Assembly (NCBI RefSeq): GCF_032362555.1
Contig: NC_083505.1
Location: 9,105,501-9,169,500 of the forward strand
Length of the DNA stretch: 64,000 bases
Origin: Amyelois transitella
Lineage: Eukaryota; Arthropoda; Insecta; Lepidoptera; Pyralidae
Direction: 5' to 3'
Below the pieces are notes generated by a model. That model was not told the origin of the DNA. It did no database searches and saw only the letters and a program-made list of their open reading frames with translations. The position numbers and the translations under genes were made by a program. How positions within the stretch are numbered: the stretch's first letter is position 1; each line of letters opens with the position of its first letter. Below, piece by piece: positions 44,323-55,165 of the stretch.

Positions 44323-45960
44323 GTTCGCGACTGAAGCCAAACGGTGCCCGTGCGCCCGCGCCTACACCACACACTATCAGCCGACCACCGACTAGCCTCG
44401 AGTGCGCTTCGTTAGACGTGATAATGACGCACCCTTTGTTTATTTGTTTGGGATTTGACAAAAGAAAATCGCACTCGACGAACTACACTATTGCGAACGT
44501 TCGCGTTAGTTGAAGCAAGTTATGCGTCTGCGACTTTCACCTGCGACGCTGGCTGGTGTCTTCGAGGCCGGTTTCTGACACCGTTACTGATAAATGTGTA
44601 TTTACGAAGTGATTGGCAACAAGTGATCCTAACTCATGCAATTGCTGTAAATGACTCCTGGCTTCAAGGTGTTAGACTATCGACTCCCCGCACTACTTCA
44701 GCATAACAGCCGATGTTAGTTAGTTTTTACTTATATACTTAAGCGATGGAAATATTTACTGTTCGCTTCATGCGGATCATATCAATCGACAAAATTTTAT
44801 CAGCAAATATATTGATAAAATATTATTTCAAATTGATCTAGATTCATATTTTGAAGTGTAGATTTATAGTTATGACGTGCGAGTTTTTGTTATTGCATAT
44901 TTCTTTGTTTGCGATGCTGCGTGTTAGAGATATTACTTATTTGGATAGAATGTATAGATTTTGGCGTTACCTCGCTTGTCAGTCTGCCCACGTGCGAATC
45001 GCGATTATTATTCACACACAAACACACGTGTGCTTCCTACCGCTCAATTAGTGTCTTCACTCTGTACCTGCAAAGACATTAGAAGAAACGTTATACTTAT
45101 GAGAATAGTAAAAAAATTAACGGGAAATATGGTAATTTATTTAGACGAATAAAAAGACATGGTTAATTTTGATTACTTATGACGCATTTATATCTTTTTT
45201 TTTTAAATAAATAATCCGTACAAATTATATTTAGCAGTCTAACCTTAAAGATATTTTGAGGTGGTCAATTCGATTTCGTCAATGTGTTTTGATTGTTGTA
45301 TTATAAAAGAGTAAAATAACTCGAAAATAGTAACATTTTGTTGTGGAGCTCAGAGCCAGAAATTATATTATTCACGCACGTCGATTCAATGAAAACTAAC
45401 AAAACGTTAAACGGTTAGGGAATACAAACTTTATTATTAGTAGGAATGTTCGTATTACATAAACGTTGAAAGAAAAAGGAGCAATGGTTTGCTAACAATT
45501 GTAGTTTATTACATTATTCTATTGTAGGTACAAGTACTCTTGTCAATTGTTGTAAATTCTAAATAATATTTGCATCAATGTAAGTTTAACTTGAGTAGAA
45601 CTTTATCTGTTTGCCATATAGGATTACAATCACCATGTGCGAGTAATCCATGACACTCCGTCATCAAATTAACATAAGTGCCTATAGAAAGTGACGATAA
45701 AAGTTATATAGGTATAGTTTAGTTATAAACTTACTCATCTGGTATTATTTAGTACCATTGAAAGCTGATTGAATTCTCTGTTTTATATAATTTTGTATGA
45801 TATTGAAAAAATTACAGATTGTTTCCCGACTGCAAAGAAAAGGTTATTGTCTAAATAAGTTTTAACTACTTAACTACCTGCCGATATGTTTGTTAAATAT
45901 AGATAATCTTGAAATTCACTTAACCATAGTTTTCTAAATTTATAAAATGAGGGTTATTAT
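44323..45960. other. ZIP 5' region; no further gene seen
   Basis: The first ~400 bases are richer in GC (44330-44700) and likely hold the ZIP promoter and 5' UTR. The rest is AT-rich without a supported frame. Confidence 0.5.
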
Positions 45961-45961
45961 A

Positions 45962-46232
45962 TTTGCTCTGTGGTTCCTGGCACCAATACAAAAAGATATG
46001 GCTACTCCATCTCGTTCCCATGTATATATTTAAAAGGCGACTCTCTTAGTCGCATTGGCTTTTAAACTTGGGGTTCTTGTTTTAGGAGATGGGCTAGCAA
46101 TCTGTCACTATTTGAAACTCAATTTTATCATATAGACAAAAAGCTGACCGTGGCCTATAAGAAGTCTTTTCAAGATAAGAATAGTTCTGTCTACTCCGCA
46201 AGGAAGACGTGATTATATGAATGTATGTATTA
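45962..46232 (+). mobile_element. RTE-related short retroposon, old copy
   Basis: CTGTGGTTCCTGGCACCAAT, CATCTCGTTCCCATG, AGGAGATGGGCTAGCAATCT, GTCACTATTTGAAACTC, CTGTCTACTCCGCAAGGA and GTATGTATT. More diverged than other copies. Confidence 0.75.
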
Positions 46233-46354
46233 TGCTTGTTTGTTTAAAGTTAAGTCCGTGGGTGCTCGGTGAATGTCAGAGAAACCATATAATTTTTGGT
46301 AAAAAAAGAGAATCGCCGCCAATCGATATCCTCTTTTTTGAAGTCGCTTAAATT

Positions 46355-46830
46355 TCAATTTATCAAAGGTGCACATGGATCCTGGATTACGGGTAATTTA
46401 CCTTTTTCACGAAGGACTCCTGTGTCTTGAATCTGACTGCCGCAACCTTTGCAGGGGAAAAGAAACTCGTTTTGGATGATTGTTACACATCCACATTCCT
46501 CTTTTTACCCATGGGGAAAGAAATAAAATAGCCTTTTATCATAACAGTTCATGTATATTTTAGATAGTTGTTTATGTTTATCAAACGATACATCAGCGAT
46601 ACTTTCTACTGGATTGATTCTTGCGGTAAACAAGTTATTGGAAATCAATGACGTAAAATTTAATGTTCTTGCCCCTGGGCCCAAGATATCGGTCATTTTC
46701 TCAGACATTTTGATTTTTGGTTCGCATGATAACATATTTGGTGAATCGAGAGTTGCGGTGGTCGGGGATATTGAATACCGAGAGATCAGTGCGAACACGA
46801 ATTTGTACGAAATTGCATTAGTGCCATCGC
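46355..46830 (-). pseudogene. Unidentified frame with a zinc-ribbon-like motif and one in-frame stop
   Basis: On the minus strand one reading frame runs from about 46830 to 46355, broken only by a TAA at 46507-46505. Before the stop it reads SEKMTDILGPGARTLNF and SNNLFTARINPVESIADVSF; directly after, in the same frame, KEECGCVTIIQNEFLFPCKG and CGSQIQ. The C-x-C and C-x2-C pairs would suit a zinc ribbon, and the upstream part could be an OB-like fold; both are guesses. I do not recognise the gene. It could be a pseudogene or an exon with a stop-containing allele. A possible donor (AAAAG|GTAAAT) lies near 46399. Confidence 0.3.
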
Positions 46831-48126
46831 GTTATCAGTAGAATTGATGCTGATGAAATCTCATAGAAATTTACGAATTTATGATGTGCTCGATTCGTAT
46901 GATCGAGTAAAACCCGCATTAACACATACGTGTAATCCGTACCCACGCATTGTTTGTAGGTTTTGCAGGTCTTGGTCTACAGTGATAAATATAGGTACCT
47001 TAATATATTTTTCATTGTGTAGGCTATATATACCCAGGTGACCAAACTAGAAAAAAAACATAAATAGGTTTATTTGTCACTGTTGTATATCTAAATACCG
47101 GAAATACTATCTCTAGGGCTAGCTTATGTAGGTAATTTTCTCAGTATTACTGATGCTGTTATAAGCTCGTGAAACGTTGATGTATGAACCCCGGGTTCTT
47201 AAATTTTACCGCTGAGGTTTAATCTGGGGAGATGCAGAGATAAGACAAAGAGATTTATTACAGACAGAAATGTGGACTTGAGAAGTTGTTGTGTCCAACA
47301 ATTATATCTACGTTTAGGTAGGGCTAAGTTTCCTAACCTAGATGTATTTATATTTTTCTTTGAAAGAAAAACGGTATGTAAAGAACCTTTTTTCTTTATC
47401 GATGATTTATAGACGTTTTCATTCATAAAAAAAACATTTTATCATCGTAAATTACTTTAATATGTGTTTGAATTTTGCATTACTTCCTTTTTCTAAATGA
47501 ATTACTAGGATTTTTTTTAAGGAAAACTGAAACCAATGAGATTATAAGTTGTGTATGGTAAGGTGATGACCGCCCGATGTCCTAGTCATGTTTTTGATCC
47601 TCTTGTGCGCATGTGAATGCGACCACCGAACACGCCCAAACCAAAGTAAATATACACAGCCACCGATATAGATAGCCAGTGTCAATACGATAGTATGTAT
47701 GTTATATGGACATTAAAAGATATCTACCTATTGAAAAAAAGCAGTGCTCAGCAACATTGTAGTTTAATAAAATAAGTACTATTTTTCTTAAATTTAATGG
47801 CTTTTTCCTTTGATATTCAAACTTAAACAACTTTATCAACTGTAAACATTGTATTACACACAAAAATGTAGTAGGTAAATTGTAATTTAAAAAGTTACAA
47901 TTTACGTTTTTTACCTGTTGACTAGAACTATCGTGTTTGTGTACCGATCACGATTATTGTGTTGTAAGTATTTATTTTATCCAAATGCGTTTATTATAGT
48001 CTACCATTCTGGTCTAGACAGAAGACAACAATAGGTAGTTTGTGTTTTCCTTGTGTACGCAATTTGATTAACAACATTTATTTGTTAATCTGGAATTCTA
48101 ACATATATTTATGTCATTGTTAGTTT

Positions 48127-48190
48127 TGCCTTTTTATGGTAATAAATAGATGTTCATTTTACACCTATTTATTACTATGATAAAAAGGCA
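48127..48190. repeat. Hairpin-forming inverted repeat
   Basis: TGCCTTTTTAT..GGTAATAAATAG at 48127-48149 pairs with CTATTTATTACTATGATAAAAAGGCA-type sequence at 48165-48190, leaving a 15-nt loop and a 3-nt bulge. It could be a small RNA precursor or a decayed MITE end. Confidence 0.7.
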
Positions 48191-49089
48191 GAACATAGCA
48201 CTTGACTCATGCTCGTGCTGAGGAACACCGGCACGCAGTCTTCACGCGCCAATGATCTCGATTTTGATTACAAAACGGCGATACCTATCTATTGCCATTG
48301 TGCAGTCATGCTGGCTGACCATGAATAAATAAAAAAAATATAGCTAATAACATGATAGCCTTTTTTTATTCTATTTTGGCATTTCTACAAGTCGGTATCA
48401 GGTAGGTACTAGGTGGTGCCTTGGTGCCGTTTGCCGGAAGAGTCGCAAATTTTCCGCATTATTATATTCCAACTCTTTGCAAAAGTATTTTTCTTCACTG
48501 AGGTCGTCCGGAAATTTGTTATTTTATGGTTCGTGTATTTAACCGAATTCGTTTATTGTACGAACCTTAAAATTACAACGGAACAAAATAAGCAGTTCAC
48601 CTAGTGCAACAACCTTAAAACAGGCTGGTTTAGGTTCCGATATTAACAGGGTCAATGAAGTCAGATGCGAGTCACACAAACGTCTTCATTCCTTACGAGG
48701 AAGACAGATTCGCAAGACTTCAAGATGATAGGAGTCGCTTTGTATGATTATTGGACTTGGCAACTTCTGAAATTTATCTAGTCAAATATTTTCTTTATAA
48801 AGACTAAAGGACCTTTCTTATCGGTAGTCATGAGAATTGGAAAAAATAAGTGGTATATGATTAAAATTATAAGTATTAAATAGATAAAAGAAAAGGAAAA
48901 TGAATCCCAACAACTGGTATGTACAGTAACATGATTTAGTCTTGGACCTTTATAACTGCAAAACTTTTACCATAAACGAGTAGATACCTACCTATTTTCC
49001 AATTGAAGAGAAAGTGTGGATGTGTGGACGTGTGTTGACTACAGTATGTTTAATCAAATCATGAATGGAAAAGATTTAATATTGGTACA

Positions 49090-49124
49090 CAGGAAAATCA
49101 GAAGTTAAAGTTCTGATTTTCCTG
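49090..49124. repeat. Perfect 14-bp hairpin
   Basis: CAGGAAAATCAGAA, a 7-nt loop GTTAAAG, then TTCTGATTTTCCTG. Confidence 0.85.
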
Positions 49125-49787
49125 GGAATGAACCCAGATATACAAAAAAATACATTGAAAAGTAAATACCTATATCAAAATGAGTTCATAATTTACCGAT
49201 GCTCTAACGGCGACGGAAAGATATTGAGAAAATCTGCACATTCAGAAACCTTATTCGTACTTAACCTAATATAATATGGGTTCCCCTGCAATGTTGCGGA
49301 GGCAACGTAGAGTAGCTTCGTGTTAATACCTGACTTACCCAATCCCGCATTATGTATTTTTTTTAATTCAAGTCATTGACTGTACCGTCATACGTATTTC
49401 CACGCGTGCGAAGTTGCGGGTAGTGGTTGTGTAGGTTGTGTGTGCATATGTCGATCATTGGTGATATTCGGATTAGGTAAAAAGTCCCTTGAAAAATCAG
49501 TTTCGGCATTGTGCTGCGTCAACTACAATGATAGGATGTGGCAGATGAAACTAAAAACTAATCATACAGTTCGGATGTTTTTTGAGTCGTCCAAACAATA
49601 GGCAAGACTGTTGAGTTGAACGTGTGAATGTGAGTTGAACAGCATTGGTGCCTATTATTATGTCAGCATTCGTATTGACTTCTCACGGGTAAGAGTAGCT
49701 GCTGTCTTCACAGCGTAAGCCAAAAGGTCAAAAGATAACTTAGGTATTTTTGGCGCAAATTAGATAATACCTAATAATAATAATAAA

Positions 49788-50545
49788 GGCGTAGGGACGT
49801 GACGACCCCATCGCCCTCTGTGGAAGGGTTTCCTTCCCAGTGCAGTCAGTCTCCGCGGGGCGGTTTGTGGCGAAGCCGTTGGTGAGTGGCGACACCACGG
49901 ACCCTACCTCCTGGGGAACATACAGACATGCGCTATACACACACATACACACAGTGACACTTTCCCCGCCTCTGGTTTGCCTTAGTCGGCCGGCCAGAGT
50001 GGAGTCGCAAGAGCAGATCCTATGCTCCAGGATGGAAGTGTATTGCACGTAATGGCGTAATAGCGGGGAAACCAGCACGGGGTCATGCCTCGTGCTCGTG
50101 AAACCGGGGCCGCACCTCTCGGCATCCTATAGCTGCTTTTAACGTGTTGCGCCCTGGCCGCCGCATGGTGGCTTATTTAGGGTGCCCACAGGCTGCTGTA
50201 TAGCCAATGAGCAGCGAGTCACCATCTGCCTAAACAAAATTATGTGAGAGATTTTCGAGGCAGATGTCCGTATCTCACTCCATAGCCCAGTAATCCAATC
50301 CATTGGCATCCCATCCGCATGACCCAAATTAAGTAAATCCCTTCCTGGCAATAGTTGCAGCTGTGGAGGGCTGTCCGTTGGTGTATCCCAATGGTTCATC
50401 AAGGGACAGACCTCCACAGCTGCAGCCATCTCACTCTAGAACAAAAGGTACCAAAGGGCCTCTTCATGTTGGCTTCGGCCCCATGTACGCCTCCCAAATG
50501 ACCGGATCCCTATGGGCCCGTGCACATTTTACATGTACCATAATA
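49788..50545. repeat. GC-rich retroelement-like segment
   Basis: Base composition jumps from AT-rich to about half GC, and both ends are (TAA)n-like: AATAATAATAATAAAGGCG at the left and ACCATAATAATAAC at the right. It contains CGCGGGGCGGTTTGTGGC, CGAAACCGGG-like and TCGGCCGGCCAGAG blocks and a CTGTGGAGG..CCTCCACAGCTG inverted pair (50361-50425). No frame matches a known protein. Most likely the 5' UTR of a LINE or a SINE-like copy; the class is unknown. Confidence 0.45.
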
Positions 50546-50725
50546 ATAACTTAACTGCTTTTAATAATACAGTTGTATAAAGTACAATACCTATTTTAAA
50601 AAAGCATGACATTGTAAAACCTAACTACACCTTTTAGAGACCGTTAACTACCTATTGTTGTATAGTACTTTTTCTCTGCTATGGACGTCATAAAAAAATC
50701 ATACCCAGTGTAATTCATACATCTT

Positions 50726-50974
50726 TCAATCATCTATGCAACGTCCCATGCAGTTGCACCCTCGGCCATTATACTTCGGGTCCTGGGATCCGATTCCTAA
50801 TCCACAGGCATCATTACTTATAACTATTTTATTTAGATTACAGCAGTGCTGTCCAATATGTAGTTCTAAAATTGCACTTCTACATGCCTCTGGAAATACG
50901 CAGTGCCTAGGTGGTACCAAAGTGTTAAAATTTGTAATATTCCTTCCTGATATTTGCTAAAGAACCAGTTATGC
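50726..50974 (-). other. Short cysteine-rich open frame, unassigned
   Basis: Open frame of 82 codons with no ATG of its own upstream of the cysteines. It reads EGNITNFNTLVPPRHCVF, then PEACRSAILELHIGQHCC, NLNKIVISNDACGLGIG and GRGCNCMGRCIDD before TGA. Eight cysteines in about 60 residues, in the order C-x5-C-x13-CC-x11-C-x15-C-x-C-x3-C, suggest a disulphide-bonded secreted peptide or domain, and an acceptor-like TTCTTTAG lies just upstream (50958). I could not match it to a known family and found no signal-peptide exon. It could be a terminal exon of an unrecognised gene or chance. Confidence 0.3.
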
Positions 50975-52055
50975 TATTTGTATAGCTATAGCCTATGGCA
51001 ATTATAGACAAGTACAAATAGGAAAACTGAAGGTAATATTTAAGAAGAAAGTGTCTGATAAAAAACAGACGTCCTCGCGAAGCATAATTCAAGAGTATGT
51101 ATAAAGGTACCCTTATCCTACCTACTTACCGACTAGCTTGCACAAAAAAAGAGTATGAAGCGAAAAGAGACAGGGACGCGGCAAGTAACTTTATTTAGGT
51201 ACATAGATAAATAGGTATCTACAGCCAGGGAAATAATATACCCTCCAACCTCCCATGCCTATCCCGACTGCACTATATAATATCATAACTGCGAAAGTAA
51301 GCTTGTTTCTTACCTCTTCACATTTAAACCACTGAAACTTAAGTACAAATAAAGTTTAGTTAAACGAGGGCAGATCTACGGGTGGAACAAAGTAATAATA
51401 TCCCAGGGCATGTTCCTTGGGAATTTTTGATGACCAGATGATTGTTATTGATTTCGAACCGAGTATTCTTGCCTTTTGCTCGTGAACGGACTGCTTTCCT
51501 TTTCTTTGGTTCTGTCTTATAGGGATGAACTTAATATTTTCCCTTAGAATTTTCCTAGCTTAATTGTAATGTCAAATACACTGGACCGGTACCGTTTGTA
51601 GATTGAAAGTATAGGCGCTGTAATATACCTAATTGCTTTAAGTATAAGGTAACTTCAGTAAGTAAGACAACAAGCAGTAGATTATTGTCTTTACAGAACC
51701 CTCGACAAAAAGATCTCCTCTGGGTAAGATAAAACAAGGCAAGTATCAACATAAAAAAATTACTCATATACCATCCAATAGTGAGAGAAATTAAAACGCA
51801 AATTGCGAATTTAAGGAACAAAACGGAAATGCAAATAATGCGGCGCATATAATAGGGAACATGCAATAATTTTAGTTTTGATTTCATTTTAAAGAATTTC
51901 ATGTAAAATAGGTCTTAACATATTAAAAAAATTAAAACAATCTAATTTATCGTAAAAAAATGCGGCTTTAAACTGATCGTTTAAATTTTCGCGCCAAAAC
52001 AGACCTACACTTCCAATGACGTCACACGTGTCTGACACTGGTCGTGCTTGCCTTC
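50975..52055. other. No gene confirmed; includes an unassigned open frame at 51356-51559
   Basis: On the minus strand 51356-51559 is open for 67 codons and has a protein-like composition (GSKSITIIWSSKIPKEHALG, YYYFVPPVDLPSFN), but it lacks a start codon and any known motif. Overlapping hydrophobic frames at 51555-51902 look like AT-rich chance ORFs. Confidence 0.4.
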
Positions 52056-52063
52056 GTTGATTA

Positions 52064-52582
52064 CAGTGTTTCCACAATGAGGGGAAATTCCCCTTTTAAG
52101 GGGTAATCAGGGTCCAGAGGGGAAGAAAAAGGGGAAATACTATAAGAGGGGAAATTTTAGGTAATCATATATTAATTTTTATTATATATAAAATTATATC
52201 GACGGCCTCTTTGGCGCAGCGGTAGTACGCTTGTCTGTGACACCAGAGCTCCCGGGTTCGAATCCCGGTCAATGATGAGAAAAGAACTTTTTCTGATTGG
52301 TTTGGGTCTAGGATGTTTATCTATATAAGTATTTATTATAAAATATACAAAGTATCGTTGAGTTAGTATCTCGTAACACAGTCTCGAACTTACTTCGAGG
52401 TTAACTCAATCAGTGTAATTTGTCCCGTATATATTTATAAAAAATATATTTAAAAATTAAACTTTTGGTTACAAAAAAAGTGCCAAAACTACAGCAAAAT
52501 AATTTTTGAGGGGAAAAAAGTTCTGAAAAGGGGAAATCGGAATTGAGGCATGGGAAAGAAAATTTTTATAGTGGAAACACTG
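52064..52582. mobile_element. hAT-type MITE with 8-bp TSD, interrupted by a SINE
   Basis: The ends are inverted repeats CAGTGTTTCCAC (52064-52075) and its complement GTGGAAACACTG (52571-52582). GTTGATTA at 52056-52063 and 52583-52590 is a perfect 8-bp TSD. Internal AGGGGAAA motifs repeat near both ends. Without the nested SINE at 52201 it is about 280 bp and non-coding. Confidence 0.9.
52201..52440 (+). mobile_element. tRNA-derived SINE nested in the MITE
   Basis: Same family as 4752-4990: TTTGGCGCAGCGGTAGTACG, GGGTTCGAATCCCGG, TTTTTCTGATTGG, GTATCGTTGAGTTAGTATCT and TGTAATTTGTCCCGTATAT. Confidence 0.88.
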
Positions 52583-52920
52583 GTTGATTATCATAAATTT
52601 TCTCGACTTTCCACTAAGTTTTTTGTAATAATTTAAAATGGAATAACCATCCACATCAAGTGATCACAAGACATAATACCGAAAAAATTCGGATAAAAAA
52701 ACGTGTTGACTCATGTTTTGTGCCTATGTGTCCATCTACTTTAACAAAGTTTCTAAATGTCTGTGTAGATCATTTTCTCATACCCCAAATAGACTATAGT
52801 ATAATCATTTGTTGTGCACTTGTTAATCACCTTTAATTAAAATTGAATAAAAAACAATATTTTCGAAGCATAGTTTTATTTAATAAATTTATGAAATATT
52901 TGAAAAACAAAAAAATGTGC
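52583..52920. other. 3' flank of the YqaJ pseudogene
   Basis: AT-rich. On the minus strand an AATAAA lies about 35-50 bases downstream of the pseudogene stop (near 52876) and could have been its poly(A) signal. Confidence 0.5.
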
Positions 52921-54460
52921 TTATATATTATATATATCTTTTAATTTCGGAAATACAGCATCTATCCAGAATTTCTTTGCAATATTCATAACAGATACAA
53001 TGCTGTTATCATATGGCACACAACATTTTGGTGTTATTTTATTGTATTTCACATAGGAAAGTATGGCAGCTTCGGTTGAAGGATATTTGACTTCTATTGT
53101 ATAATTTTCAGTAAGCCCGTCAGGTGTTGCTCCAAAAATAGGATACTCGGTATTAAGAAGTAGTCCAGCTTCTTCAATTTCAATCTGAAGTGCAGAAACA
53201 AAAATATGAATTATGTACTACAAAAGCATTGAACCAAACATTACAAATTTCTTTTATTCATAATAATCAAACAAACAAAAACCACCGAACTTACCTTTTC
53301 TTTCTTGCTTACTACTTTGAGAACTTTTTTTCTAATATTTTCCCTCTACTCATCGCAATGGAAGTAAATTTTGAATGTTCTCCCATAATTGCGTTCAGAA
53401 GGGAACCATTTATAGTTCTACAGTGAGCGGCTTCATAAAGAGTTGAGCCAGTAATTCTGCCGTACCTGTAAAATAGAAAAATAAACTTATATACAGCTAA
53501 TATGCCAATCAAGTTTATGTTATGTGAGTATGATAATGAGTTTATTTTGTCAAAATATTTTTTTTATTCATGGTATTTTAGTGATAAATACAATAAACAA
53601 AACTAAGCTAGAAGTCTTACTACTTACCTCAACTCAAACCACATTGGTGAATCACTTTGATGTTTGGTGGTGGAAAATACCATATTTATATTATCAGTGG
53701 TCATTTGCTTTGATAATGCTTCAAGAAATGATTCTGGAGAGTCCAACTTTCCAATCAAGCTTGAACACACCTTATGAATGCTTGTCTCCTTGAAAGTAGC
53801 GAAGAATACTTCCCCGACAATCTTTTTTATTGACAGCATCTACAAATTCTTATAAAATATCCACCTAAAAATATGCAGTTATTATTGTAACACACATTTA
53901 ACTTCTTTTCAATCTCTTTAAATAAAAAAGCTGCTTACTTGAGAGAAACTGTGATTGACTGAAACTTGACCCATTTCTTTGGCTTTTATGACAGATTTTC
54001 CAGAAGCACATGTAGATAATTTCGACTTCTTCCAATAGCATGTGACGGACGTAATTGGAGGCTGCTCAGACTTTCTGTGCACCATAGCAATAGTGCAGCA
54101 GCATGCTTGCACCCACCTGTATATGATAAAGTTTTAGTCATGATAATAAATACCTCATAGCATTTAAAATAATCTTCTTTTTGAACAGTTTAATTATTCA
54201 TTAATGTCGTAATACTTGACCTGCAGAAGCTGCACAATCTTCGCATTGGCAGGACAGAACTAAGCTTTGTGCTTCATTTATTACAGCTGTAACACGATAA
54301 CCTTCTTTTCGTACTTTGTGCTCTGGAGTAACTCGACTTTTCACTGTACATAATTAATCCATCTCCATCTCTTTTAATTTGCACATAACCGATTACGTTA
54401 TCGCCGTAAGATTCTCTTTCTCTCGTTGAGCTAAATTATAACTGCTATGTTTAGAAATTG
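52921..54460 (-). pseudogene. SWIM/YqaJ-nuclease gene, frameshifted, intron-containing
   Basis: Minus strand, exon-like blocks at about 54348-54450, 54221-54343, 53940-54116, 53628-53839, 53295-53465 and 52921-53184. Order of motifs: SYGDNVIGYVQIKRDG, VTPEHKVRKEGYRVTAV, a SWIM-type CQCEDCAASA joined to GGCKHA, then SVTCYWKKSKLS, and the YqaJ (lambda-exonuclease-like, PD-(D/E)XK) part: MWFELR joined to YGRITGSTLYEA, GATPDGL (catalytic Asp) and IEVKYP (E-x-K). Related SWIM-YqaJ proteins are multi-copy in insects. Splice sites are good (GTAAGT donors, AG acceptors), but there are at least three frame breaks: between the first two blocks, after GGCKHAAALL, and in a 7-A run before the exon ending near 53295. 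The frame breaks could partly be sequence errors in homopolymers. Whether it is a decayed domesticated gene or a transposon gene is open; no TIRs were found. Confidence 0.72.
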
Positions 54461-55165
54461 CTGAATAAAATGCAAACAACGTTTAAAAACATTCATGCAT
54501 ACCGTACTAATTTAGTGCCTTTCATTTCTACACTTGAAAACTCTGCACTCACGACAAAAAATTTTTTTTTGGTAAATTTTTGGAGTCTGTTTTATTAAAT
54601 CTAACATCCATTTTTATTAAAAACGTAAATAATACGTAAATATAGCACTACTGCCTATTAATCGCAAAGTTAACTTCTAAAAGTTGACACAGCACGAGTG
54701 ACGTCACTGAACGCTGATTGGTGTTTTGAAATGCGTTTCGTTTAACGTAATTTTAATTCGTAATAATTGCTAAAAATCAACATAATTTAAAATAAAAACG
54801 TTGAAGAAGTTCTTCTTTTATATTTTTTTAACATTTTATACGTAAAATTTTCATAAATATCATATTTGCATCTTCCCTATTAAGGGAACAAGGATTAGGA
54901 ACAAAATGTGAGCAATAAAATTTAGTCATACGAAATTTATTATGATTTCATACAAACAGTATATTCAAAAACCTAATCTTACAGTGCATAGGAATCATGT
55001 ATTGTCATAAAGCTATTATATGTTTATATTATTATGCTTGGTACGTCGACCTACAATAATAAGCCTTAAACGCGTAATATTGTAGTTCAACTATACAAAT
55101 TTAAATTAAAAATATAAGATCACTCATATCTCAGATAAAGGATATAAAGCTTACCAACGTTAAGA
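54461..55165. other. No gene seen
   Basis: AT-rich spacer between the YqaJ pseudogene and the amino-acid transporter. A GTGACGTCAC palindrome (about 54698) is a CRE-like motif and may belong to the former promoter of the YqaJ gene; this is only a guess. Confidence 0.5.

Larger units (their letters stand above)
46831..49787. other. No gene seen; AT-rich with hairpins
   Basis: Contains two hairpin-forming inverted repeats listed separately (48127-48190, 49090-49124), GC-richer patches near 47560-47690 and 48200-48330, and the complement of the 15244 repeat at about 49270-49350. No supported coding frame. Confidence 0.5.

Noticed and set aside
44841-45152. Two overlapping frames near the ZIP promoter
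   Set aside because: No homology visible and the frames overlap each other; probably chance.
46551-46841. 96-codon plus-strand frame
   Set aside because: Antisense to the minus-strand frame carrying the CxC/CxxC motif; it shows no motif itself.
51555-52077. Hydrophobic minus-strand frames
   Set aside because: Composition is that of AT-rich DNA, and the two frames overlap; no transmembrane family recognised.
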